A stretch of 64,000 bases of DNA, taken from positions 88,616-152,615 of the forward strand of contig RXIC02000499.1 in assembly GCA_003952965.2 (NCBI GenBank), read 5' to 3'. This document shows positions 21,430 to 29,235 of the stretch, one piece after another. The translations under genes and the position numbers were made by a program. The DNA comes from Morella rubra (Eukaryota > Streptophyta > Magnoliopsida > Fagales > Myricaceae). The notes under the pieces were generated by a model that saw only the letters and a program-made list of their open reading frames with translations, ran no database searches and was not told the origin of the DNA. Positions within the stretch are counted from its first letter, which is position 1. Each line of letters starts with the position of its first letter.

Positions 21430-22943
21430 AATCTACCCAAATTTTCGTTTGGGTGTCGAACGAGATTGCAGCTGTCTGATCTGCTCCACCAGCTGCTCAC
21501 GCATCTGCTCCGCCATTAGTTGCATCTCCATTCTTGTTGTTCCACTAGGGTCCTTTGCTGCTCCTCCATCATTTTCGGTGCTCTTCGTCTTTTTTTTGTT
21601 GCTGCTCTGCCATCATCTACATTAGCTCTTCGTCTTTCTTCCATTGCTGCTCCTCATCATCTGTAGATGCTCTCGCATCGTCTGCTCCATATCTGACCGT
21701 TTGACAAGAAACACTTCATATTCCAACTATCTAGCCCTCATCTCCTCAATCTCTAATGTAGCCTCCTCCAACCTCCGGACAAATCAACGGACGATACTGA
21801 TGAAGATGATCCAATAGACCATCCTGAATGGCTTAAACCTCGCACGTAACCCGCTTTCGTCCCTAACACCTCAGCGAAGATCTCCACTTCGGTGTATGAC
21901 TTTCCCTCTGACTCGTACTGCAACTGTAACGCTTCTTTTTTTCCTACAAAATTAGAAAATAAAATAAAAACTAGCAATATGAAACATAAACGCACATGAA
22001 TGCATCATTAAATTTAATGTTACAACTTACAAAATTTTCTCGTGCATCTTCTGATGTCCACATGCCATCCTTTTAGTATGCGTTTTTTATAAAGCAACGC
22101 AGCACTAATCTCATCAGATTCTAATTTTTCTGTACACCAAAAAAATATAAAACGTGCATATTAAAATACCTAATCATTTATTTAAATAATAAATAATAAA
22201 AATTTAAATTTATTACTTACTAACAACGCTCTCGTGCGTTGGAAAGGACCTCGCTCCCGATGTGTGTACAATCTTCAGCATTAGCTCTATTCTCCTTGTT
22301 GATTGCACTCCTCCTGCATTGTACATTTACAGTTGTTACCACAATTAATAATAAAATAAAATAAACGTTTAGAACGGAATAAAAATGTTTAACCTGAAAT
22401 TCCTCGCTCGCGAATAAATCACAACATGAGTCCATTCTTCCTTGTTCATATCGGGATACGGGTGTTCTAACGCCTCTTCTTTGGAATTGAACATCGAGTA
22501 ATGCTGGAACATTCTATTTCTGTGCGTCCTATACGTGTGTTCATCGTAGACGTCACAGTGAACCGATCCTCAGCTTTGGTCGTAATCTAGTTGGAAGTCA
22601 TCCTTAACATATATAATAGTTAGAAATGCAAAAAATTTTAAACAATTAAAATTTAAAAAATTATACTTACAACACTCGGTTCATCACATACAATTTAACC
22701 CATTTCGGGGACCTCCTTCCACTTACTCGTATCAAATGGGACATGTTGTCGAACGAGCGCACCAATATGACTTGAGAGCATTGAGGACGTGATGTCATCA
22801 CCGCCCGTACATCCATCAAGGATATGGACAGTCAGCTTTCCTCCGATGTGAGCCTTGAGTAAGGCAATCCCACGCGTACTACCTCGAACGTGTCTGATTC
22901 CGAATGTCGCTACAAATGAAGAAACAAAAAATTTAAAATTCAA
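21430..22943 (-). CDS. Transposase_24 (En/Spm, Ptta family) protein, multi-exon
   Basis: Minus-strand pieces match the Pfam Transposase_24 family in order. An N-terminal block near 22920-22690 reads IRHVRGSTRGIALLK, GGKLTVHILDG, SSHIGALVRQHVP and SKWKEVPEM. A second near 22350-22220 reads SAINKENRANAEDCTHIGS. A third near 22130-22020 includes KDGMWTSEDARENF. A fourth near 21940-21850 reads KSYTEVEIFAEVLGTKAGY. A Gln/Met-rich tail ends near 21440. AT-rich introns separate the blocks. Proteins of this family are TnpA-like and DNA-binding, acting in the nucleus on subterminal repeats; here the likely targets are the CGTCCGGACG arrays (inference). Exon edges are approximate, and one block may need a frame change, so integrity is uncertain. 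Confidence 0.75.
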
Positions 22944-23310
22944 TTAAGCATAGAAATTTAAAAGTCATAATATTTAATTTCGATTGACGGGTAAGATACT
23001 TACACACACAACTACTTTGGGTGCCTGCTGGACTGGCTGTGTCAGGGGACGTTAATTTGTTTCTATCCCTAAGTGAAAGACCCAACACTGCTAGTGTACC
23101 GGGACTACTCTCAGTTCGATACACGCCTACAATATTGAGCATAAACACCCACCATGAAGGCAAGTGTACAAGCTCAATGCTGAATGTGTATCCGAAAGAC
23201 AAAAGGAGATTTGCATCGAAATTTCTAAACACATCAGTCACAATATCAGATACAATTACGCACATTACGCATATTGTAAACTCAAACTGTCCATAACGTG
23301 GACAATTCAA
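22944..23310 (-). CDS. Possible N-terminal exon of the Transposase_24 unit
   Basis: A minus-strand frame runs from about 23310 with SPGTLAVLGLSLRDRNK, TSPDTASPAGTQSSC, followed by GTGTGTAAGT donors near 23003. It lies directly upstream of the first recognised Transposase_24 block, after an AT-rich intron. The sequence itself was not recognised, and part of the frame is hydrophobic and may be non-coding. Confidence 0.35.
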
Positions 23311-23351
23311 GAATTACACCGAGTTCGTTATCCGAACTCCGTGTAATTCTT
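23309..23351. other. Strong hairpin
   Basis: AAGAATTACACCGAGTTCG at 23309-23327 pairs with its near-perfect inverse at 23333-23351 across a 5-base loop (one mismatch in 19). It sits in the leader intron of the Transposase_24 unit. It could be an RNA structure or the footprint of a small foldback. Confidence 0.7.
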
Positions 23352-23399
23352 AAACGGGGGCTAAGGCTACTAATTAATGAATGCATGAACATGATAGCA

Positions 23400-23515
23400 A
23401 AAACCGTTCGGACGCTATTAACCGTCCGAACATAAAATATAAGCGTTCGGACCTTTTTGTAAAGCGTCCGATGATAAATTAAGTCAGGACGGTATATAAA
23501 CCGTCCGGACTGCGA
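23400..23515. repeat. CGTCCGGACG-type cluster in the leader intron (unit c)
   Basis: Six sites: CCGTTCGGACG, CCGTCCGAAC, GCGTTCGGAC, GCGTCCGA, a half site GGACGG and CCGTCCGGAC. They lie between the inferred leader exon (23729-23880) and the Transposase_24 coding exons. Confidence 0.75.
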
Positions 23516-23728
23516 TTGTCGAACAACACAGTTCTTCGACAAACAGATGACATTTTCAACACAAATTCATGCCAAAATGACACATATTTCAATATAAACA
23601 CATCACAACTAACTCCAAACTCAATTACGATCATTTTAGACCCTAAAAATTCGAAAAACACATACTTTGATATCCTAAAATCCATGCTTTTCATCATAAA
23701 ATAAAAAAAACATTTAAAACCCACTAAC

Positions 23729-23880
23729 CTTAAATGCAATCCAATTCGAAATCCCAAATGGGTTGCTCCTTTAACACCCTTTTCAATGAGATTAACGTCT
23801 TAAATCAGCTCCCCTCTTCTCTTCTTGCTCAAATCTCTCAAATTTCTAAGTTTTGATCCGTTTTCGATATACTGTCGCGA
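23729..23880 (-). promoter_or_regulatory. Leader exon of the Transposase_24 unit
   Basis: On the minus strand this is CT-rich leader-type DNA (AGAAATTTGAGAGATTTGAG on the plus-strand complement) ending at AAG|GTTAGT (exon end 23729). It matches in layout the leaders at 26320 and 27933, each preceded by a CGTCCGGACG cluster. Inferred from composition and the donor only. Confidence 0.5.
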
Positions 23881-23899
23881 TTTCCAGTCTTTCAAACGA

Positions 23900-24264
23900 A
23901 TATAACCGTTCGGACGAACATATATTCGTTCGGACGCCTACGTGTAAAAGATTACGAGGGAAAAACATGCCGCCTAAATTTTCATACCGTCCGAACGGAG
24001 ACTTACAGCTTGACGACACCGTTTTAGCAACCACCAAACGACAGCGTCTGATCTCAAAAAAACATCCGGACTCACCATAACCGTCCGAACGCTTTCTTAA
24101 CTTTCACGGCGCCGTTTGGAAACCCATAAACGACAGCGTCTCAACACTACCATCTAAAACAAGCGTCCGAACCCTGTTTAACTTACCGTCCAGGGTTTCT
24201 TGCGAAGTACGACACCGTTCGACCTTACTGTAATACGTCCGGACGGTTATCCTCTTGTCCGAAC
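23900..24264. repeat. CGTCCGGACG-type cluster upstream of unit c
   Basis: About ten sites, among them CCGTTCGGACGAAC, TCGTTCGGACG, CCGTCCGAACGG, GCGTCCGAACC and CGTCCGGACGG (near 24237), just upstream of the minus-strand leader ending at 23729. Confidence 0.75.
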
Positions 24265-24450
24265 GGTTTTGACAATCTTATTTTTTTTTCTTTCTAATAT
24301 AAATAAGAGTGCACGGAGTGTAATGAAATTGGGAAAGAGTAACGAAATGAAATAACATAAAGCAAAACGGAATAACAACAGCTACAATCCCAATATACAT
24401 ACTCAAAACATAAAATAAAAATAGATGTCCTCAAAATATAATAAAAGATC

Positions 24451-25660
24451 CTAATCATCAGAGAGATGCAAAACCGCCCGAACATCACTCATGTGCTCCT
24501 CAAGCAACACGACCCGCTCAGTCAGGGCAACTAGCTCTGCACTGGTAGCGACGCTCTTCAGGGCCAACTGAACCTCGGACACCTGCTTCTTCAACTCAGC
24601 GTCCATGCTCACGACCTTAAGCTCCAGAGCTGATAGCCGAGAACTGATATTACCCACCATCTCATGGGTGGGCTGCATGACTGCTCGCATCTGCTCAGTC
24701 AACTCGGTCATCATAGACGCCACCCAACTCGGCCGCTGTCCCTCGAGTCCCTGGGAAGAGCCCTGTCCAAGATCCTGCTCCTCGGTCCCCTGAGCCGCTC
24801 CTCTCGTCTAGCTCTAGCTGCCCGAGCAGCACCTAGCACTCGTCGTGTCTGCGCCATCGACTTTGAGAGCGTTGTCTTGTTAATCGACCCAAGTGGAAGC
24901 GCCCTCGGCTCATCGGCACCCTCGGGTACCATCAAGTTATGCAGGAACTGGGTCAGAAGAACTCCATAAGGCAACAAAATCTGAGCATCGGTCTTCAGGG
25001 CCTCAGCACGGACGCATTGGTAGATGAATGATGCCATATCAACATGAAGCCCCCGTACAACTACCATGTACAAGAACTCGGCCCGGCCATAACTCAACTC
25101 CGTCGTGTGCTTCTTCGGGTCGATGGTGGAGCATAGAATCAGGTGCATAATCCTCCAGAACGGAAGCAGCTGCCCGTGAAGCATGTTGCTTCCCTCCAGG
25201 ATAGTCGTATCTAGGCCCAGCAGCGTCCGAAAAACCTCGGCCTTAGTAGGCGGCCCTCCTCTGTCATTGGCACGTTAGGGAACGCTGTCACATCCCTCAC
25301 GTACCCCAAAAATAAAGCGAGCTCGTCTGGCGAGAATATGATCTGCACGTTCCGGACGGTCACCTCCATACTAGGCTCCTCAAGGTCCCTCGCCCGAAGT
25401 ATAGAAGCGTAGAACTCTCGCACCAGGTTCTTTGACGCATACCCGGTCCTCTGGAGGAACGGAAGCCAACCTGCTTGCTCCACTATCTCTGGAAGCGTCC
25501 GATCCTCAAACCGAAGCTCATAGAAATCTGCCAACTGGATATGCCGCTCGACAACGACCGAGCGGGACATGATGACTGTTGTATGCTCATCCAACGATAA
25601 ACCTGGAGCAGAAGACTCCTCCGCATCGGCCTGACTGCTGGTACGCAAACGCTTGTTCAT
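24451..25660 (-). CDS. CACTA accessory protein, PF20167-like plus coiled coil
   Basis: The minus-strand start MNKRLRTSSQADAEESSAPG at 25660 is 10 bases inside an exon with a clear acceptor (TTTTGCAG|ATTATAG). Early blocks ASKNLVREFYASIL, VRNVQIIFSPDELALFLGY and later blocks GRAEFLYMVVVRGLHVDMA, ILLPYGVLLTQFLHN resemble the Pfam putative plant transposon protein domain (PF20167) as I know it. A basic Ala/Arg stretch follows, then a heptad-rich coiled coil ending LEEHMSDVRAVLHL at 24451. About 400 residues in all. The reading frame is interrupted in this copy (about two shifts), so it is probably inactive here. Function is unknown; DNA or protein binding inside the transposon is inference. Confidence 0.65.
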
Positions 25661-25670
25661 TTTCTATAAT

Positions 25671-26390
25671 CTGCAAAAAAAACCCGTTCGAACATTAGAA
25701 CTACGTCCGAACAACAACAGAAAGGCGTCCGAATGGTATAATAAAAAAAGAAAATGCAAATTAAATATAAAAATGCGTTCGGACAGGTAAACAAGCGTCC
25801 GGACATATTTGACATAGCGTCCGGACAAGGAAAAACGACAACGTTTCATGTTTGTATAATAATTCGTCGCGTCCGGACACTTTTGGATATCCGTCCGAAC
25901 TAAACACAAATAGTAAAATTTTATAACTTTTAATATAAAACAGTCCGGACGTATTTCATGTAACGTCCGGACACAAACTAAACGACGACGTATTTCCTTT
26001 TTATACTAAAAGAATTTCAATGGGTTATTTAGACGTCCGGACGGTATATCTAAACGTCCGGACGATACTGGGACGAAGACCGAGTTAACTCAGCCATGGC
26101 AGCATCTCAAAACCTCCCACACACTACCCAAAACACCACCAAATCACAAACAAATACACTTAACACAATCCTAACACTTAACACAATCAATTTCTACGTA
26201 AAAATCAATCAAAAAACACAATGTAGTATACAAAAAATAGAATTGAAATCCTATATATAAAACTGTAAAAAAATGAAATTTTTAAAGCAAAAATCATGTT
26301 AAAAATCAACAAAACATACCTGGATGTGATTAGAATGCGAAGATTTGACAAAAAATCAACTGAGAGTCGAGAGAGATTAGATGATAAAAC
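25671..26390 (-). promoter_or_regulatory. Leader exon and leader intron of the accessory unit (b)
   Basis: The leader exon (about 26320-26390) is CT-rich on the minus strand and ends CATCCAG|GTATGT. The intron 25671-26319 ends TTTTTTTGCAG, giving a clean 649-base leader intron before the start codon at 25660. Its left half holds about ten CGTCCGGACG sites (25682-26060). Confidence 0.65.
25682..26060. repeat. CGTCCGGACG-type cluster inside the leader intron (unit b)
   Basis: About eleven sites, many perfect, often in pairs: GTTCGGACA/GCGTCCGGACA near 25770-25805, GTCCGGACG/CGTCCGGACA near 25943-25973, CGTCCGGACGG/CGTCCGGACG near 26033-26063. Confidence 0.85.
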
Positions 26391-26890
26391 GTTCGGTTTA
26401 ATGAAAATGTCGAACTGTTCGCGTTTTTCATAATCCGTCGAACCCGTCCGGACAGCTCATAGACGTCCGGACGCTTATGCGCACACGTGGCCCAATGAGA
26501 GTCCTCGCATTAAATGCCAAAATTTAAACCGTTTAAAACGGTTCGAAAAAGTAATTACGTCCGGACGGTTATGGAAAGTCCGGACGGTTTTTACCTGACT
26601 TCGCGTGACGTGGAAGCACACGTATGGCTGAATAAACGTCAAACTACGTCCGGACGTTATAATAGGGTTCGAACGGGTTACAGCTGTTTTCAACCGTCGT
26701 GTAACGTAAACGCGTGTAAGCCATGCGACGGCTGCAACATTCGTCCGGACGCTTAACGTGCCGTTCGAACAGTGTCGTAATATCAAACGCGTCCGGACAC
26801 TATTTTTATACGTTCGAACTCTTACCTTTTAAACGCGTCACTGTTCTACCAGAGGTGGGTCCGGACGTATATTTACCGTTCGGACGCATG
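26390..26890. repeat. CGTCCGGACG-type cluster upstream of unit b
   Basis: The densest cluster in the element, with about fifteen sites, including paired perfect copies near 26442-26472 and 26558-26587, CGTCCGGACG near 26649 and 26743, and CCGTTCGGACG near 26877. It lies immediately upstream of the minus-strand leader at 26320-26390. Confidence 0.85.
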
Positions 26891-27258
26891 GCCACATTTT
26901 TTTTCTCTTTTCAATAAATTTAATTTATTTAAATCATTTCACTAACACAATATAATTATAACTAATCAACTATTTAAATTAAAATTATTATTACACGAAT
27001 TAATATAACTAATCACCTATTTAATTGTAAATATGGTATCCGTTCCGTTAACATAGCACTCGTACTAGTAACTCTTTTAATTATACTAATCGTCCGTTTA
27101 AATTTTAATAAATTTAAACTAATGAAAAAACGTAATTAATATGGAATATCAAACATAATTTAAATACCGAACGAAAAACACAATCATAATGTTAGTACAA
27201 GTCGAAGACGATCCTTCTAAGGATAAATTAATAATAACGATAAAATATAAACATGAAA
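26891..27258. other. AT-rich spacer inside the CACTA element
   Basis: No motif copies and no coding signal. Probably the 3' untranslated and intergenic DNA following the short coiled-coil unit. Confidence 0.5.
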
Positions 27259-27646
27259 CTACTCCGAATCACGAGATGGCTCGTCCAGATCTTGTCCGAG
27301 GATGTCACGAACATGCGCCAAATGCTCCTCTATATTATCTACACGTCTGACGAGTGTCTGGAGCTGTATCGGAACGGTGTGGACAGACTTGGACAACTGG
27401 GACAATTGTTCTCTCACAGCGAATAGTTCCCTTTCCATAATATTCATCTCCTCCGTCAGAGCCCTATCCGTTAGAGCAAATTTATTTTCCAAACCGATCA
27501 AGCGGCATTGGAGCTCCATGCACAACGAATGCGTTGGCTCCACTATCGCCCGAATACTCCCCCTCAGCTCCGCTAAAAAAGCGTCCGCCCAAGCTGGTCG
27601 CTGAGTCTGTCCCCAACATTAGTGATACTTCTCTCGGAGTGTCCAT
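27259..27646 (-). CDS. Short coiled-coil protein related to the accessory tail
   Basis: A minus-strand frame reads QRPAWADAFLAELRGSIRA, IVEPTHSLCMELQCRLIGLE, then a heptad-rich stretch ending RRVDNIEEHLAHVRDILGQD. It is homologous to the coiled-coil tail of the 24451-25660 protein (QRPSWVASMMTELTEQMRA, MQPTHEM, LEEHMSDVRAVL). An upstream ATG at 27646 (MDTPREVSLMLGTDS) follows a plausible acceptor (TTTTGCTAG|GTTGACC), but it is not in the same frame as the coiled coil, so the unit is damaged or its start differs. It looks like a shortened second copy lacking the PF20167-like part. Confidence 0.55.
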
Positions 27647-27653
27647 GGTCAAC

Positions 27654-28020
27654 CTAGCAAAAACCGTCCGAACATAAGCACAAACCGTTCGCACGCAGTT
27701 CAAACGAGACGTTTATTTTTATATGCGTCCGAACTCTTAAAATTAACCGTCTGAACTAACGTGTAACGTCCGGACGAAATGTATAGCATCTGAACGCAAT
27801 ATACCACAGTCCGAACGGTAATTCGACGAACACAAAACAAACACCACTATAGATGAACAAAGAACTCACAAAAATTTCAGAAGTAATTGAAATGCATGAA
27901 ATTGAAATCCAAACTCACAAAGAAGGTCTTACCTAAAAGTTGTTCGAGAGATCTCGAACGGATAGTGAAAACTTTGAGAGAAAAGTTTGAGAGAATAGAG
28001 TGAAAGTGTGATTTTGGCTA
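27654..28020 (-). promoter_or_regulatory. Leader exon and leader intron of unit a
   Basis: CT-rich minus-strand leader (about 27933-28020) ends CTTTTAG|GTAAGA. The intron 27654-27932 ends in TGCTAG and contains about six CGTCCGGACG-type sites at 27660-27835. Same layout as units b and c. Confidence 0.55.
27660..27835. repeat. CGTCCGGACG-type cluster in the leader intron (unit a)
   Basis: Sites include CCGTCCGAAC, CCGTTCGCACG, GCGTCCGAAC, CCGTCTGAAC, ACGTCCGGACG and GTCCGAACGG. Confidence 0.75.
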
Positions 28021-28039
28021 AATCTGGCCTGTTTAATTT

Positions 28040-28640
28040 GTCAAGAATGAGTCTGAATGGTAATATTGGGGTTCGGACTCCTATCAGGGGTTAGATTCAC
28101 GCGTGGCCAATCAAATTCAACGTCATTAAATATGACCAATTCGAGAAGCTGCTTAGAACTAAACCCGTCCGGACTGTATATATTGGTCCGGACGGTTTCC
28201 AGTGGAAGTTTTGCAACGTGGAAGCACACGACTCGCGGAAATAGAATTCATACACGTGTGGACAGTTTTTGTTTCGTCCGACGTATGTATTTTTTCACGT
28301 GCGAACGCTATAGTGGAGGTCCGGACGTGATTGAGCGTTCGTGATGATTTTCAATTTGTCACTATATGCTGATGATTATTATTCGTCACGTGATATCGTT
28401 CGGACGTTGTATATGTTACGTCCGGACGTTATTGTAAAAAATTGTGACGATTCTAAACGTCACTCGGTTACGTCGATTTGGAATTCGTCACCCAGCAAAG
28501 TGTCCGAACGTGTTGATCGTGAGTCCGGACGGTATTTTGTATTTTGTGACTATTTTAATCGTCACTCATGCGCGACGTGTGGTATGTTGTCACACGCGAT
28601 ATACGTCCGAACGGGTTTGGAACCTGTCCGGACGGTTTTG
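28040..28640. repeat. CGTCCGGACG-type cluster, right subterminal / upstream of unit a
   Basis: About fifteen sites, several paired: CCGTCCGGAC/GGTCCGGACGG near 28167-28196, GTTCGGACG/CGTCCGGACG near 28398-28430, CGTCCGAACGG/TGTCCGGACGG near 28604-28635. It serves both as subterminal array of the CACTA right end and as upstream region of the first minus-strand unit. Confidence 0.8.
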
Positions 28641-28769
28641 GCGTTCATGGGTGACTTTGGGTGACGAAATTAATGTTTTGTCATGGAAAGGTCACTTAGG
28701 TGACAAAATTTGGTTTGACACCCAAAACTTTGTCATCTAAAGCTATAATTCTTGTAGTGAGAATTGGTG

Positions 28770-29235
28770 TTTTAATGCTAGTAAATTTTTTTTTAATTTA
28801 CATGAACTTAAGTATTTTAATATTTGTTTTAATTTTATTTCTTCTTTTGTATATATTCTTGATTTATTTCTCTTTTATTATTATATTTAATTTTTCTATC
28901 TCTTTGTTTTTAATTTTTTTAAATTTCTGTAGTCTCATATTTTTGTCTAGAATTTGAGGATCCCATTTTTTTTTTATATTTTTCAATTTTTTTCCGTATT
29001 TTTATCATTTGATTTGAATTTTTACAATATGTTTTCACTTTTTTTGTCTCTTTTTTATATTTTCCACTTATTTATTTATTATTTTACATATTTTCATATT
29101 TGTTTCAAGGGGTGGAGGGTCATAATTGTTTCTTAATTTTTATGTTGTTCATTTAATTAATATTTTTAAATTTTCTTGATTTATTTTAGTTAATATTTTA
29201 ATATTTTATTTTACTTTTTTATTGTCACTTTAGCC
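28770..29235. repeat. T-rich flank of the CACTA element
   Basis: Extremely T-rich on the plus strand, mirroring the A-rich DNA at 19960-20460. CCCTCCACCCC (reverse strand near 29110) parallels CCACCCTCCCCC near 20467. Probably the second arm of an older hairpin-like or TIR element that the CACTA element split. The hydrophobic ORFs read here are composition artefacts. Confidence 0.5.

Larger units (their letters stand above)
20572..28759 (-). mobile_element. 8.2 kb CACTA transposon with palindromic repeat arrays
   Basis: Left end CACCACAAGAAAAAAGACTT and right end ATTCTTGTAGTG are inverted CACTA termini (one mismatch). The element is flanked by a perfect 3-bp target duplication, AGA (20569-20571 and 28760-28762). 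Next to both ends are GGGTGACAAA-type repeats. Further in are dozens of CGTCCGGACG palindromes and variants (CGTTCGGACG, CGTCCGAACG, CGTTCGAACG). Three minus-strand units are inferred: 27259-28020, 24451-26390 and 21430-23880. A Transposase_24 gene is present, but no TnpD-type catalytic transposase was found, so it is probably non-autonomous. The intact ends and perfect TSD point to a fairly young insertion. Confidence 0.9.

Noticed and set aside
23021-23296. Plus-strand ORF MPAGLAVSGDVNLFL...
   Set aside because: Opposite to the Transposase_24 unit and without any supporting motif or splice context.
24605-24969. Plus-strand ORFs opposite the accessory protein
   Set aside because: The minus strand carries the PF20167-like and coiled-coil signal; the plus frames are shadows.
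26514-26917. ORFs across the CGTCCGGACG cluster
   Set aside because: Their residues derive from the repeated palindrome in both frames; there is no protein-like sequence.
20726-28640. CRISPR-like array
   Set aside because: The repeats are 10-base palindromes with irregular spacing in a plant transposon, not direct repeats with uniform spacers.
28700-29136. Hydrophobic ORFs that look like membrane proteins
   Set aside because: They are products of T-rich composition in a repeat flank and share no feature with a known family.
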